Below, in pieces: positions 45,785 through 57,719 of a DNA stretch of 64,000 bases. The DNA is taken from positions 5,502,194 through 5,566,193 of the forward strand of contig JAMXIF010001210.1 of the NCBI GenBank assembly GCA_028583685.1. The letters run 5' to 3'. A model generated the notes under the pieces. That model was not told the origin of the DNA. It did not search any database and was given only the letters and a program-made list of their open reading frames with translations. Within the stretch, counting starts at the first letter, position 1, and every line of letters starts with the position of its first letter. Origin of the DNA: Petaurus breviceps papuanus. Lineage: Eukaryota; Chordata; Mammalia; Diprotodontia; Petauridae. A program made the translations under genes and the position numbers.

Positions 45785-46460
45785 ATAAGGGAGGGGCAGT
45801 ATGGAAGGGAAGGCAAAGGTCAACACCTTCCTATCTAAACATTAGTCTTTTAGCACTTCTAGGAAGTTAGGATGTGTCAAGGACTATATTTTTATATTAC
45901 ATGTTGAGTACCTACTTTAGGCAAAAGCACTGGGTTAGGGAGTGGAGAGTTTGAGTCATGTTCCATCTTATCTATTTTATTGGGCTAATGCTCATACTGG
46001 AACACTACTATCTAAAAGAAATCACTGAAGATGAAGGACAATTACAAAATTTTAAAATGACATTTTCTGTTTAGTCTTACATTTTCAACACTAATAACTT
46101 TTGTTAATGTCAATATGTGTTCATGGATTTGAATTTCTACAACTCTGTAGAGATTTTAGTTCTGAAATTTTGTAGCCAATAATTTCTTTACTTTCAATAA
46201 AGGCAAAGGTTCTTAATTCAGCTAACAAATAATTATCCTTCATAGCAAGGTTTTAACCATTGAACTATTTCATCAAATCCTTCTTCTCATCAACAGATAC
46301 TTGTTCTTATATAAAAAGTCAGAGCGAAGTAGATTTTGTGGGGAAGATAATAAGCTCTATTTTAGACACTGAACTTGAAGAGCCATTAAAGAAAAAAAGC
46401 AGAGACATTAAGTCAACAGTCGAAAATATTGATGTCGAGATCAAGAGAAACAGGAGCTGG
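45785..46460. other. Unique intronic sequence
   Basis: A 72-codon plus frame spans 46260-46478, preceded by the acceptor-like 'tcttctcatcaacag'. It resembles no family, runs into a SINE, and is on the strand opposite to SPAG16. Confidence 0.3.
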
Positions 46461-46465
46461 GGCTA

Positions 46466-46692
46466 TAATAATAGCTAGTTTGCAAAATGTTTTACCTAGA
46501 TTATCTCATTTGTTTCTCTTAACAACCCTCAAGGTACGATTATTATCCCCATTTTCCAGATGAGAAAACTAAGGCTGTGAAAGGTTGACTTGTAAGGATC
46601 ACATATGTAATAAATATCTATGGTAGAATTAGAACTCAGTGCTTCCTAACTCCAAGGCCTGCACTCTATTCATCCCAATATTTTACTGCCTC
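46466..46692 (-). mobile_element. MAR1/THER-type SINE
   Basis: 'gattatctcatttgtttctc', 'ccccattttccagatgagaa' and 'ctgcactctattcatcccaa'. Confidence 0.85.
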
Positions 46693-46904
46693 AGATAGAC
46701 AGAGTAGAGACATAAATTTTGCATTGATCTGCATAGAGCTAAGAGCTGAAGCCACAGGATGCAAGAAGAGATTCATGATATCCAAGGAGCAGAAAAGAAT
46801 TGAGGACAGAAGCTCAAGGCATTGCTTATGTTACAAATGCTGGGTAGGGGCAGGGGGAGGCAAAATGAAACCAAAAACAACCCTACTGAAGAATCATCAG
46901 CTCA

Positions 46905-47075
46905 CAGAGTCATAGATATAGACCTGAAGAGGACCACAATCATCATGGAGTTCAACATGTTCATGTTACACATGTAGTAACCGAGGCTCAGAGAGGATCT
47001 ATGGTTTGACCAGACTCTTAAAGGGAATTAGTAACCGAGATAGGACTTGAATCCAGGTTTAAAAACTTAACAGCA
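46905..47075 (-). mobile_element. MIR/THER2-type SINE
   Basis: 'cacagagtcatagatataga', 'taaccgaggctcagagagga' and 'gataggacttgaatccaggt'. Confidence 0.75.
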
Positions 47076-47079
47076 AAAC

Positions 47080-48430
47080 AAATTAATGTCTATACACAGC
47101 ACAAATAGTCAAGCAATATGTGTCTCAAGAAGAGACTGTTCTTACTATTGATATATTTGAAAAATATTCTTTATATATTTTTCTATCTATAACGTATCAA
47201 GGATTCGTTAGTTTTCATTAAAACTCAAGCAATTTTGAGTGATGTTAATTTGTGGTGGGAAGTTAAAAATATCTTACTGAGCAATTATAATTTATGTAGT
47301 TTCCAAAAGGCGAGGGAAAGGATGTGTCTTCATTTAGCTTAAGGGAAGAGAACACTCCACAGAAAGGGAAAAAAAGTACATTTGTCATGAATCACTGGCT
47401 TAAGGTATGAGGGGCATCCCAGGCAGACAGACTGCAAGAACAGACTTGTGAGAGATTAATTAGCTGCCAGAGCAGGAAGGCCCATTCAGAATTCCTTCAC
47501 AAGGTGAAAATGGACTAAAGTGATGGACCATGACAGCACTGGAAGGGAAAGGAATGATTTGCACATTTCTATCAAAAACATAAACACTGAAGCCGGATGC
47601 AATTTTCCCTGTTTTCCCTTTCTGTGGTCATCCTATTGTGCAGCGATCAGCTGGCTCATGAGCCATTTCCCCTTCTCAACTTTCCTCCTGTATTATCCTC
47701 CATCTCACCTTCTTTCCTCCCTCTCTTTCTCCACCCCTAGATTTAATTTATCACTCTGGTAGCTGAGTGATTGCTATTTCTTTGAACTTCCAACTGCCCA
47801 TAAAACAATGTCGTCTGCTTTCCTAGCTGAGATACGCTTTCATTTAAAGTCTATTTCTTGTACATTAGCTTGATGTGGGAGGAGAGAATTTTATCTAAAT
47901 GCCCTACCTTTATGAATAATTAGCTAGGAGTATGAGGTAAAAGTTTTTTCATTTAATTTTAATAAGAGGGCAAGTGTTTAGGTACCAAATTGTATTTTTA
48001 GCATCCTGGGCTTGTACCAATATTCATTTGCATCAAAGTGATGACTTAAATAAAATTAAGATTACTGGGGTCTTACATGATCTTAGACCTTTTACATTTA
48101 GGTTGCAGAGTAGCAAGGGAGGATAGTGAATGTCAAGAGAAATCATGGAGGACTAATGTTGACTTGAAGGGGAAGAATATTCTATTGCTTCTTAAAAAGC
48201 CTTCATTCCTTGATGCAAGTAATATGGACGTAACCAAAGTAAGCCAGAAATGCTAATGACATACTGTTGTGCATTATTTTAATTAGGACTCTAAACTAAA
48301 AGTTTCTATTAAGAACTTAAATCTGAAAATCAGACTTAAGAGTCAGTCAAATTTTTCAAATCCATTCATTATACTTTATAATAGTTTATATTAGTGAGAT
48401 ATTAGTGATATTATTGAGATCACAAACACG
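47080..48430. other. Unique intronic sequence
   Basis: No repeat or gene recognised; C/T-rich around 47600-47745. Confidence 0.4.
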
Positions 48431-48436
48431 CAGACA

Positions 48437-48550
48437 GTAGCACCTACCTCACAGGGTTATTATGAGAATCAAATAAGAGTCTACACATAAAACACTTAAG
48501 CATTTAAGTGCCTTAAGGTATTATGTCAATGGTATCTATTATTATTTTTA
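48437..48550 (+). mobile_element. MIR/THER1 SINE, 3' half
   Basis: 'gcacctacctcacagggtta' and 'gagaatcaaataagagtcta'. Confidence 0.75.
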
Positions 48551-48554
48551 TTGG

Positions 48555-48970
48555 TGCCAGAAATGTTTCCTCTGGATGACTGAGGTATGGCTATAACCAA
48601 TATTCAGACTTATCATGTTCAATCTTGTTCAAAAAACCAGAGAAGTATATATTTCAGAACTATTTCCATGCAAAAATATTAAATATTTTAAAGATTTCGG
48701 TGCTTAAAGAGTTATCTGGAAAACAAACTAAGGTGTTAATAATTCAAATAACTCCTTCCTTATTCTTCTGAGTTCTAATACAGCAATTACAGCTGTCTAT
48801 TAGCCACGTCTGGCATGACATCCTATTGGCATTTCTAGGTCAGCAGGTTTAAAATGGAGTTTATTCTCTTTCCCTCAAAGCACATACTTCTTCTTCCAGA
48901 TTTCCTTAGGTCGACCATGCTTCTAGGCATAAGAGCTTGCATTGTTACAGTCATCCAGACAGGCTCATTC
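48555..48970. other. Unique intronic sequence
   Basis: Nothing recognised. Confidence 0.3.
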
Positions 48971-49082
48971 TCCTTTCACTTGTTCTATCACTTACCAAAT
49001 CTTGTCACTTCTACCTCTACATTATATCTCCATTCTCAAGGCCACCCCTGTAGTTTAGGCCCTCATCACCCATTTATTCCCT

Positions 49083-49226
49083 CAATGAGCGGTCTCAATT
49101 TCAGAAAGAAACTGAATTCACTACATGAGGACCCCTGCTGCCACATATTAACTTATCTATGTTCTATTGTATTTTTTAAAATTTGTTATACATTTCCAGA
49201 TTCCATGTACTTGGGAGCATTGACAG
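49083..49226 (+). mobile_element. hAT-type non-autonomous element ('gtgtcaaactc' family)
   Basis: 'ggtctcaatttcagaaagaa' and 'gccacatattaacttatcta' match the better copy at 59506-59702 ('accacatattaacattatct'). The right end is degraded. Confidence 0.65.
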
Positions 49227-49387
49227 CCCTTCCAGACTTGAGGCCACATGTAGCCTTCTAAATCCTTAAGTGCCACCATTTGACTACACAACATTTGGTC
49301 TATAAAATTTGGATTCAGACAAGAGGCTGCACTTAAGGATCTAGAAGTCCATGTGGGGCCTCAAGGCTGCAGGCTCCCCACCCCTGC
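49227..49387 (+). mobile_element. hAT (Charlie-like) non-autonomous element
   Basis: 'cagacttgaggccacatgta' on the left and 'ggctgcaggctccccacccc' on the right, with 'tctataaaatttggattcag' inside: the same family as 41505-41672. The left tip is missing where it meets the preceding element. Confidence 0.85.
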
Positions 49388-49742
49388 ACTAGACCATTAC
49401 AATAACCTCCTGGCTGCTCTCCTTGAATGAGGCTTTCCTCTCTCTAATTCATCCCCACAGAGCTGCTGCTGGGATATTCCCATAATTTGGGATTGATGGC
49501 TCCCTCTCTTACTCAGTACCCTGCAGTGGTCCCTTCTTATCTCTTGAATCAAATACCGATTCTTTTGTTTTATCTTTGAAGTCCCTAATAACACGACTCT
49601 GACCTAACTCTCCAGGATTACAATACACAACAACCTCTTCTGTATTCTAAGGTATGGCCAGACTAGCTTTCTCACTGTCAGTTGGGAGCAATATCCCATC
49701 TTAGTCACCATGCCTTCGTACAGGATAACTTTCATGTTCGGA

Positions 49743-49998
49743 ATAATAGTGAAATTATGTAGCATTTACATGGTGCACGCAGGTTTGAAAAGTGGTTTAT
49801 ATATGTTAACTCATTTGAACCTAACGACAACCTTGTGAGGTAGGTGCTATTATTGTTTTCATTGTAAAAAAGACTTTGAGTGTGAGAGATACAAAGGGAC
49901 TTGTCAAGGGTCACATAACTTGTAAGTGTCTTTGACAAGATTTGAACTCAAATCTTCATGCCTCCACATCCAATTATCTATGCAGTGCACTACATAGA
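49743..49998 (-). mobile_element. MAR1-type SINE inside L2
   Basis: 'tgtagcatttacatggtgca', 'gtgaggtaggtgctattatt' and 'gcagtgcactacatagatgc'. Confidence 0.85.
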
Positions 49999-50067
49999 TG
50001 CCTACTGTGCTCCCCACCCCCACCCCAGGTGTAACTGCTCATCTCTGCCTCTTAGAATCTCAACTTT

Positions 50068-50229
50068 CCAGGTGGCTAGGTGGTCCAGTGAATAGAGCAT
50101 CCAGCATCAGTCCTGGAATCAGGAGGATCTGAATTCAAATCCGACCTGAGACACTTAACACTTATTAGCCGTGTGACCTTGGGCAAGTCACTTAACCCCA
50201 ATAGCCCTGCCTTCCCCCCTACAAAAAAA
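50068..50229 (+). mobile_element. Marsupial tRNA-derived SINE with target-site duplication
   Basis: Plus copy: 'ggtggctaggtggtccagtg' to 'cttaaccccaatagccctgc' and an A8 tail. The flanks 'agaatctcaacttt' (50054-50067) and 'agaatcctaacttt' (50230-50243) are a 12/14 duplication. Confidence 0.93.
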
Positions 50230-50449
50230 AGAATCCTAACTTTTCTTCAGAGCTCAGTTCAAGTACCACCTTTTATGCAAGGTCTTTTCTGATTCACCTA
50301 GAAGCCCATGTCCTCTTCCTCCTCCCCACATTACCTGGCATTTATTTTGGAGCAGAGTCTGTTTCATTTTTGTCTGTGTATGCAACAGTAGTACAGAGTC
50401 CAAGACATAGTAGCTGCTTAATCAATGTTTGATAATTGATTAATTTACT

Positions 50450-51815
50450 GATTCCCAAACTATGCTGGAGAAATCAGGTTATCATGTTAGAGAAGTTTTT
50501 AAACTTAGATCAGAAATTTAATTTGTATTGAGTTCTACTGAAAATGTGAAAAAAAAATTTCCTTGATTCATTATGGGTTATATTATAAATAACACACCAA
50601 CCAACAGGGGAATTTTGAACAAAACACAGAGCAACACTGGTTTCAAAAAATATTTTATTCTTCATTGTTTATACTACACATTGAACCCAGTTTTAAAATA
50701 ACAGCCCATCTGTTTCTAATGCTCTCTTTTTCTATTTGCAATCATTCCTGCTTTCTACTGTGGTTTCTAATAGAGTGAGAATCCTCAGAAGTTCTTCTGT
50801 TTACTTTTGCTCTCCATAATTCTCATTTAATGATTAAAACGGCAATCTTCATTTGTCTATAAATACTTTCTGCTTACTTCAAAGGCACATGTTGGCTGCT
50901 GCTTACCATCAACCTTCAAGGTAATCTGCTATCTACTTCATAGCTTAATCAGGCAAAAAATATGAATAGTTCTATTTATTTTTCCTGTCTTTTGCTGCAG
51001 TGGGGCATGAGGGAAGAAACAGAATGAAATGCTGGAGTACTGGACTGGAGAGTTTCTGAAAGTCAATAAGTAAAATGGTTACTTATTTTTAAGAACCTGT
51101 GTCTTATGTTGTGGAACCATGAAAGTCATTTCTTCAGAAGACTGAAACACAGGCTGACAGAATAAAGCTTTCTTGGATGTTTTTATTTGTTTCTGGACTT
51201 TGGGGAATTTGTTTCTTGCAAGCAGGATATTAATTTTATATAGATATAAATATATAACATGATGCATATATGTATATATTGAATGTATAAATTGTATAAT
51301 TTGTATGTGTAATTTGATGTATAAATTGAAATGTTCTATCTTTTACTGAAGGCCATTTCCCTTCCCCTCCTTTTAAACAAAGAAAAGTTAGACACCTCAA
51401 AAAAAATAAAAAGATGTTATGTTTTAAAACTTGTACGGTCAAATAATAACAATATCCTAGTTTGGTTTTAAAATAAGATACAGTTAATTTGATAAATCTT
51501 CAATAATGAGGAAAAATGACATCAAAGATAATTGATATCCAAGGATTTTCCTCAAACCTGCCTTGTGCAATAATTTCCACCTGCTCACCACCAAATCTTT
51601 AACTAGAAATTAACAAGCAATAACATTGACAAATTGGAACTGTGTAACTCTTTTCACTTCCCTGTCAGTCTCTGTCCCTGTGGATGTGATAATGGGCATT
51701 TAAATGGTCAGAAGACAGGTAACAAGAGAGAGAAGAATGAACAGAAGAGGATAATCCACAACAGCAGCTAATTAGGACAGAGCAGGTGTGGCAGATATCC
51801 TGGGAAACAGTCCAG
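50450..51815. other. Unique AT-rich intronic sequence
   Basis: A TA/TG stretch at 51236-51320; no repeat or gene recognised. Confidence 0.4.
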
Positions 51816-51819
51816 AAGG

Positions 51820-51930
51820 ATCATAGGATTTAGAGCTAGAGAGAACCTTAGAGACGGACCGTCAATTCATTTTATAGTAAGAAAGTTGTGCTCTAGGGAG
51901 ACTCAGTGATCTGGTCAAGAGGAGTAAGCT
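51820..51930 (+). mobile_element. MIR/CR1-type fragment
   Basis: 'ggatttagagctagagagaa' and 'ttagagacggaccgtcaatt'. Confidence 0.65.
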
Positions 51931-52108
51931 AAGGGGGCTGGAGGGAAGGAGCAGTGTCAAAGCCATGAAATGACTAGTGTGATCACATATCGGTGCTATG
52001 ATTTCAGACTGGGCAGAAATGACTTTTACTTAAGTTGTTTCTCTGTCTGTTCTCCCTCAGCTCAGTATGTATGACTGAATTAGTCTAAAGAGGTAGCTTG
52101 ATCCATGC

Positions 52109-52322
52109 CAAAGTTTCTTAACCTAGGGTACTTGAACTTTTTAAAACTATTTTTATAACTGTACTGCAACATAATATATTTCATGTGCAATCCAATGTGC
52201 TTTATTTTATGCATTTAAATACTATTATAAGAAATTATTATATTATTATTATAAGATAAGATCTCTAGTCTTCAGCAGACTGCCAAAGGGGTCCAAAATT
52301 AAAAGAAAGTTAAGAATCCCTG
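52109..52322 (+). mobile_element. hAT-type non-autonomous element ('gttcttaacc' ends)
   Basis: Left end 'aagtttcttaacctagggta' and right end 'aaagttaagaatccctg' are inverted repeats. The middle, 'ttattttatgcatttaaata' and 'agactgccaaaggggtccaa', matches a common marsupial element. Confidence 0.78.
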
Positions 52323-52329
52323 CCCTGTG

Positions 52330-53030
52330 CCATCCAAGAAGGATTTGGCAATGTGTGGAGACATCACTCTAACCTTACTCTCCTTCCTATTCCCCTGCAC
52401 CTATCTGATACTATAAAAATTAGGTCTTTGAATTATCAGTGGCTTTGAAATATTTATGCAAAGCTATTCTCCATTATTACAGAGAAAGGAGAAGAATATA
52501 CCATAGACCCACATGGCCCAAGCTGATCCTCTAATTCTTTAAGCCTTTAGGGAAATACAAAATCCATAAATGTTTTAAATTGTTCTTTCTCGTGTAGTGT
52601 TAGCTCTAAATTCATCAACAGAATTCTGAAGCTAAATAATTCATGATCTCACATTGTTCTCTTGTCTCTGTTGGCTCCAACAGGGCTGCTTCATTCCCTC
52701 AATGTATGCCCTACTGCTAACTTCTAGCTATGATCAGCACTTTGCCAGACTTAGTGGTTCACTGGTTTGAGATGAGAATAGGCCATATGGCATACAATGG
52801 GCATCAATTTGAAAATGAGTATGTGGGTAAAAGAGGACATCCAAACCTGACCTGGGATTTTCAGTTCTTCTACACCAGATCTAAGTCACTGTGCTCTGTT
52901 CCATCTTATTTCTTTGGTTGTTGATGTGTACACAGCAGACTTTGATAAAATGAGTAGGGAGGTAAGGTGTGTTTTTGGTGACCAACCTACTGTCCATCTC
53001 TTTCCATTGTATGCTTCTGCAACTCCATCT
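52330..53030. other. Unique intronic sequence
   Basis: No repeat or gene recognised. The 64-codon frame at 52730-52924 looks like nothing known. Confidence 0.35.
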
Positions 53031-53037
53031 CTTTTTT

Positions 53038-53183
53038 ATAAAGCAATCGGGGTTAAGTAACTTGCTCAAGGTCACACGGCCAGTTATTTCTGGGTGTGGT
53101 GCTGAGTATCTGAGCCCGGATTTGATCCAGGTCATCCCGACACTGGAGCCGGTGCTCTTACTCGCTGAGCCACCTGGCTGCCC
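53038..53183 (-). mobile_element. Marsupial SINE, 'gtgagtaagagc' subfamily
   Basis: Reverse copy: 'aagcaatcggggttaagtaa', 'tgatccaggtcatcccgaca' and 'ctgagccacctggctgccc'. 'catctctttttt' (53026-53037) and 'catccctttttt' (53186 on) are likely duplication arms. Confidence 0.9.
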
Positions 53184-53189
53184 TGCATC

Positions 53190-53940
53190 CCTTTTTTTTT
53201 TTTTAAGAATAAACTTTTAGCAAATGGAAAGCAGGCTCAGGCTGCCTAACCTTCTTGCCCCATGCTCACATCTTTATCTTTTTTTTCCTTCTCTCTCCTA
53301 TTTTACTCATTTTCATCTAACCCTACCTCCTTCTCTTCTCTTCTCTCTTTAAAATAAAATCCTGAGATAGAGGACAGGGAGAGAAAATCAAAGGGCTCTG
53401 TCAAAGTAAAATTAATCCTCTGTCAAAGCACGTTCTTTTAACAATGCTTCCTCTGGATATGAAAGGAAAATCACAAGAAACTCAAACCCTTACACATTTT
53501 TAAACTGTAGTTTGAATGCAATTTTCCTTTCTTCCTGAAGCCTTTCTTATTCTTTTCCATCATGCATATACAACTGTTCAGAATTCAAAATTTAGGAAAA
53601 CATGGGGAAAATCACAAAGCTTTGAGGAGACGACCATTGGAATATTTGTTCTCCTATGTGTTTTTCTTCTCTTCCATAGATTACAGGAACTGGAAGGGGT
53701 GCCCAGGTTCATGTACAATATGGTTCCTATCATACCAAATCCTTGCTTGTTTCGTTTTTAAAAGTCATTTAAAAATGAATTTCAATTTAATTCAGTTATG
53801 GAATCCACTAATAAATGCTTATCATGTGCAAAGAACTATTAGGGCTAGGTTGACTAGAAATATCTTCCATCGCATGTTTGTGGAACAATGTTTTTTCCCA
53901 AAATTTTTCTCCAAAGGCAAACAGTATTATGAAGTGTTGT
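53190..53940. other. Unique intronic sequence
   Basis: Nothing recognised. The open frames at 53516-53942 overlap in two frames and match no family. Confidence 0.35.
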
Positions 53941-53943
53941 AGG

Positions 53944-53944
<1 letters not shown>

Positions 53945-54013
<69 letters not shown>

Positions 54014-54031
54014 CAGAGAGACAGAGAGAGA
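53945..54031. repeat. (TG)17 then (AG)n compound microsatellite
   Basis: A pure TG run from 53945 to about 53978, switching to AG and then 'agagacagagagacagag' units. Confidence 0.97.
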
Positions 54032-54124
54032 GAAGGTTATAGCTGACAAGTAGTAGAATATGGTTAAGGAGGCATGTCCTAGAGAACGGGGGGGGAGCAG
54101 GACAACCTTGTCTCAATATGGCAT

Positions 54125-54460
54125 ACTACACTTTTTAATTAAGTTTTATTATTTATTAACAGAATTTCATTTTCTCTCCCTCTTACCTCTTCCTCCCACT
54201 TAAAAAAGAAAAACAAAACCCTTGTAACATATACAGAGTCAAGCAAAAATAAATCCTAGGTTGCCCATGTGTTTATTTAAAAAAAGAAAAATGTGCTCAT
54301 TTTGGCACAATAATATTCCACTATATTTATATAACATGATTTGTTCAGTCAGTCATTACTCAATTGATAGACACTGTCTTAGTTTCCACTTCTTTGCCTC
54401 TATAGAAAGAACTTATGTGTGTGTGTACACACAGACACACATTAACATGTATATATTTAC
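54125..54460 (-). mobile_element. LINE-1 3' region, reverse
   Basis: 'gtaacatatacagagtcaag', 'cataattgatagacactgtc'-like text at 54357-54382 and 'attccactatatttatataa' read as a reverse L1 3' UTR of a different subfamily from 61570. Confidence 0.6.
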
Positions 54461-54464
54461 TGGA

Positions 54465-55000
54465 TGAGTTCCTACTTATATTGTAACTGCAAGCTTCTTG
54501 AAGTGAGTATTAATTACAATGCTGGATTACAGAGGGTTCACCAAAAGCCAGAGAGAAATAAGTTCTTTTTTTCAGGATAAAATGAAGTTGAGCATCAAAG
54601 ACTACTAGCCTTTCGAAAAGATAGCTTATCTAGATATTTCAGGTTATTTTCAGCAAAACATCTCATTAAGTCCTTCCTTGTGTACAAAATGGAAAGGTAT
54701 GGGCTACATGATAGTCTATAGTTAGTTGAATTTGAAATTATTTGAAGGATGTGATCCCAAGAATAATCATTATTATTCCTATGTTATTGAAGGAAAGCAG
54801 TCTGTATCACAGTGTCCTGGAGCTCCAGCTACCTTTGACTCTGTGATATCTAATATTATTAAAGGGTTTATATATCAAATTTGCAGATGGCATGAACCTG
54901 GAAGCGATGGCTAATTAGATGCATAGCAGCATGAGACTCCTAAAGAGGAGGAAAGAATGAAGAAAGAAGAGAAGAAAAAAGGAAGGACAGGAGGAAGGGA
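54465..55000. other. Unique sequence ending in a purine tract
   Basis: 54945-55003 is almost all A and G. Otherwise nothing recognised. Confidence 0.35.
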
Positions 55001-55004
55001 AGAA

Positions 55005-55250
55005 ATACACATTTAGTTAGAACCTGCTATGTGCCAAGCCCTGTACTAAATGCTTTACAAATATTATGCCAATACAAAAACTCTGTGAGGTTGGTACAAT
55101 TATTATCGCAATTTGACATTTGAGGAAACCGAGGCAGATAGCTATTCAGTTACGTGTCACAGCTAGAAAGTGTCTAAGGCAAAATCTGAACTTGAGTTAT
55201 CCTGACTACAGGCCCAGAGCTCTAGCCAATGTGCTACCTAGCTGCTTCTC
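55005..55250 (-). mobile_element. MAR1-type SINE
   Basis: 'aacctgctatgtgccaagcc', 'gaggttggtacaattattat', 'gtgctacctagctgcttc'. Confidence 0.85.
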
Positions 55251-55254
55251 ACAT

Positions 55255-55660
55255 GTTGAGGTCAAAAACATCTCAACAAGATGGAATTTAGTACAGAATA
55301 ATAATAAAATGTAATTTAATAGAGATAAATATGAAGTTTTACACAGTTTAAAAATTAGATTCACAAATATGAGAGAGTCATGAATCTATTAACCATATTC
55401 TACCTGTTATGGTATCCATTTTCCATCAACAACACTACTTGACTTCAGCTCTACCAAGAACCATGCCCTCTTCTAGGAAAAGTAGATTGACTCAGATTTC
55501 AATACTCAGAACCTTATTGAATCACCCTCAGTTGCTTCTTCTTTCCTTTTGGAGAGCTGGAGGGCAGAGCATCAAACTCCTCTCAAAGCCTTCCTTCACT
55601 GAAGGATCACAAAACCTATTAGCTCCATTTTTCCATCACTAGCTCTGTTTGGCTTTGGGT
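55255..55660. other. Unclassified sequence
   Basis: Possibly part of the L2 that ends to its right; not diagnostic. Confidence 0.3.
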
Positions 55661-55664
55661 CATG

Positions 55665-55795
55665 GAATAGATTGCAAACTCCCTGAGGGAAGGTACTGTT
55701 TCTCTTTTTCTTATTGTTTCCCCAGTGTTTAGCATAATGCTATATACATATAAGAATAAACATTAACAAATGTTTATTGAATTGAATTGAAATGG
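55665..55795 (+). mobile_element. L2 LINE 3' end
   Basis: 'gattgcaaactccctgaggg', 'tttccccagtgtttagcata' and 'aaatgtttattgaattgaat'. Confidence 0.75.
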
Positions 55796-55864
55796 CTAAA
55801 TAGCAATTCATCTGAAAAAAGTCTTGGGACCCTGGTGCTGCAGAAACCCACTATGAATCAACAT

Positions 55865-56440
55865 GTGACTTCAGTGGCTCCCTTTAGCCTATAGGATCCT
55901 ACATAATTTCCTCTGTTTGTCTTTTAAAGCCCTTCACAACCTGGACACAACCAACCTTTCCTGTCTTGTGATCCATTACTCCCTGTTTTACACTCTGCCC
56001 AATGACTTGTGGACATTCTTCATTCATGATAGTCCATATCTTATTTCTTTGCCTCTGTATTGGCTCACTCCTATGCCTATATGTGTTCTCTTCTTACTTC
56101 CACTCCCCACAACCTCTTCTTTCCTTCAAAACTTTATTATTTAAGGATAGCATGGAAATAAGCATCCTGCTGGAATGTTTTGGCTTTCTTGAGCCATCTA
56201 AGTTCCTTCTTCCCTCCTCCCATATGATGACCTAGATAATCTGTGAGAGGAAACCCAACCCCCATAGAAAACAATCCCTAGTATCCCACCAGCCCAACAA
56301 ATCTCAAAGCTCACCTGCTGTATTTAATTGTCTGCTATATAGTCATATAATATATATATATATATGTATAATAGTCTGCTATATAAACCAAAGGAGTTTC
56401 TTGCATAGGGTAGGTGCATAATAAATGCTTGCTTCATTGA
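55865..56440 (+). mobile_element. L2 LINE 3' region
   Basis: 'cagtggctccctttagccta', 'aagcccttcacaacctggac' and 'gtgctccttctt'-type text follow the L2 order; the tail is 'gggtaggtgcataataaatg' near 56410. A TA run interrupts it at 56345-56372. Confidence 0.7.
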
Positions 56441-56454
56441 TGATACTAATTGAT

Positions 56455-56622
56455 GATGCTGTGATTTTAAACTTCAGTAAGAGCAGTGAACAGTCTAGAA
56501 TATAGGAGGTGAGAGGCCGGTTGTATTCTGCCCTAGCTGGAGCACATAAGGAGCGTGTTATATTCAGGAGGGTAAAAGACCTTGAGTACATGTCATATGA
56601 GGATCTGACTGAAGAAAGTGTG
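56455..56622 (+). mobile_element. CR1/L3-type LINE fragment
   Basis: 'agagcagtgaacagtctaga' and 'gagtacatgtcatatgagga' match the plus orientation of the CR1/L3 3' region (compare 10575-10985 in reverse). Confidence 0.65.
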
Positions 56623-56624
56623 TG

Positions 56625-56880
56625 AGATGAGAGTTTGGAGTCTGAGTCTGAGATCAGAAAGGGTCTTTATTCTTTCTCATGAGAAAGGGCACTGCCCCTG
56701 TCACTCAAATGGCATCTGCCAGGAAGCGCAACATGTGGAAGCTCATGGGCTTCTCTTGTCCTGATCCTAACTCCACCTCTAACACCTGTCCTACCTCACT
56801 ACTGGCTGGTGAGGCAAGCTCAAAATCTTTCTAATTGGTACAAAGCAGTTTCAGTCCTTCAGTAGGTATTTCCTTTCACC
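56625..56880 (-). mobile_element. Possible solo LTR fossil
   Basis: Read in reverse it carries 'gagaaagaataaagaccctt' (AATAAA followed by a short U5-like end finishing '..ca'), GC content above its surroundings and no relation to the CR1 it borders. Family unknown. Confidence 0.4.
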
Positions 56881-56884
56881 AAAT

Positions 56885-57540
56885 TTGGAAGTGCCTAAGC
56901 AGAAGTGGACTAGTACGGTTTTCTTTCAAATGACCTCATTTCCAGGAAATCATGAATTACTCTTGAGACTGAATTGGTTTACAAAGCATGGAGAAGAGAT
57001 AGGAATGTAACCGGGAGTCAAAAGAAATGAGGAAACTTCACTGTGAGTCATCTCTCACAGAACTATGGAGGCTTAATCTGAGGAAGAGATTAGCATGTGT
57101 ACAGTAGTGGGATTGGGAGTGGAAAACAGCAGTGTTCAAATAGTCAAGGGAGAATCCTTTTTCGGTCTCACATTTCAAATATTTGCAGACTGCTGCATAT
57201 GGGAAAGGGATTAGAGTTACCTGCTTGGTCTCACAGAGAAGGATGGGGAAAAGTGGGTATAAGTGGTAAAGAGACAGATTTAGGCTGAATTTATAGGAAA
57301 ATATCCTAATGATTAGTTATTGAAAAATGTCATGGGCTTTTTGGGGAGACAGTAGAATCTCCCTATCTAGCGGTCTTCAAAGCCTGTTCAGACATTGTTT
57401 TCAGAGAATATCCTAGATGTGATTCTTGTTCAGTCACAGCTTGCTCTATATGTCTACTGGAAACCTTGTGAGGATTTTGACCTACCCCAGAAATTAATTT
57501 TTGCTGACTTTGTATAGAATTTCTCTTGACTTTGATGAGG
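56885..57540. other. Unique intronic sequence
   Basis: No repeat or gene recognised. Confidence 0.35.
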
Positions 57541-57544
57541 GTAC

Positions 57545-57675
57545 CCTGTGCCTCCTTTAGAACATGATGGTCTTTGAGGGAATGGTTGTTTCATTTGTGC
57601 TTTTGTATTCCCAAGAATTAAATCTCAGGCACTTAGTAAAGCACTTAATAAATGTATATTGGATGAATTAACGAA
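57545..57675 (+). mobile_element. L2 LINE 3' end
   Basis: 'tttgtgcttttgtattccca' and 'gcacttaataaatgtatatt'. Confidence 0.7.
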
Positions 57676-57719
57676 TGGTAATAAGTCATTGACTTTTACA
57701 TGTATTACATCTGCAACTC

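Larger units (their letters stand above)
48975..50445 (+). mobile_element. L2 LINE broken by two hAT elements and two SINEs
   Basis: L2 pieces in order: 48975-49075 ('taggccctcatcacccattt'), 49388-49738 ('cattacaataacctcctggc', 'tcactgtcagttgggagcaa'), about 50015-50067 and 50230-50445 ('cagagctcagttcaagtacc', 'catagtagctgcttaatcaa'). The order and orientation hold throughout, so the other elements were inserted later. Confidence 0.82.

Noticed and set aside
46260-46478. Possible unlinked exon after 'tcttctcatcaacag'
   Set aside because: No known protein, no good donor, on the strand opposite to SPAG16, and it ends in a SINE.
48854-49261. 135-codon plus-strand open frame
   Set aside because: Crosses unique sequence, L2 and a hAT element, so it cannot be one gene.
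53516-53942. Overlapping open frames of 81 and 126 codons
   Set aside because: Two frames are open over the same AT-rich sequence, with no known domain and no splice context.
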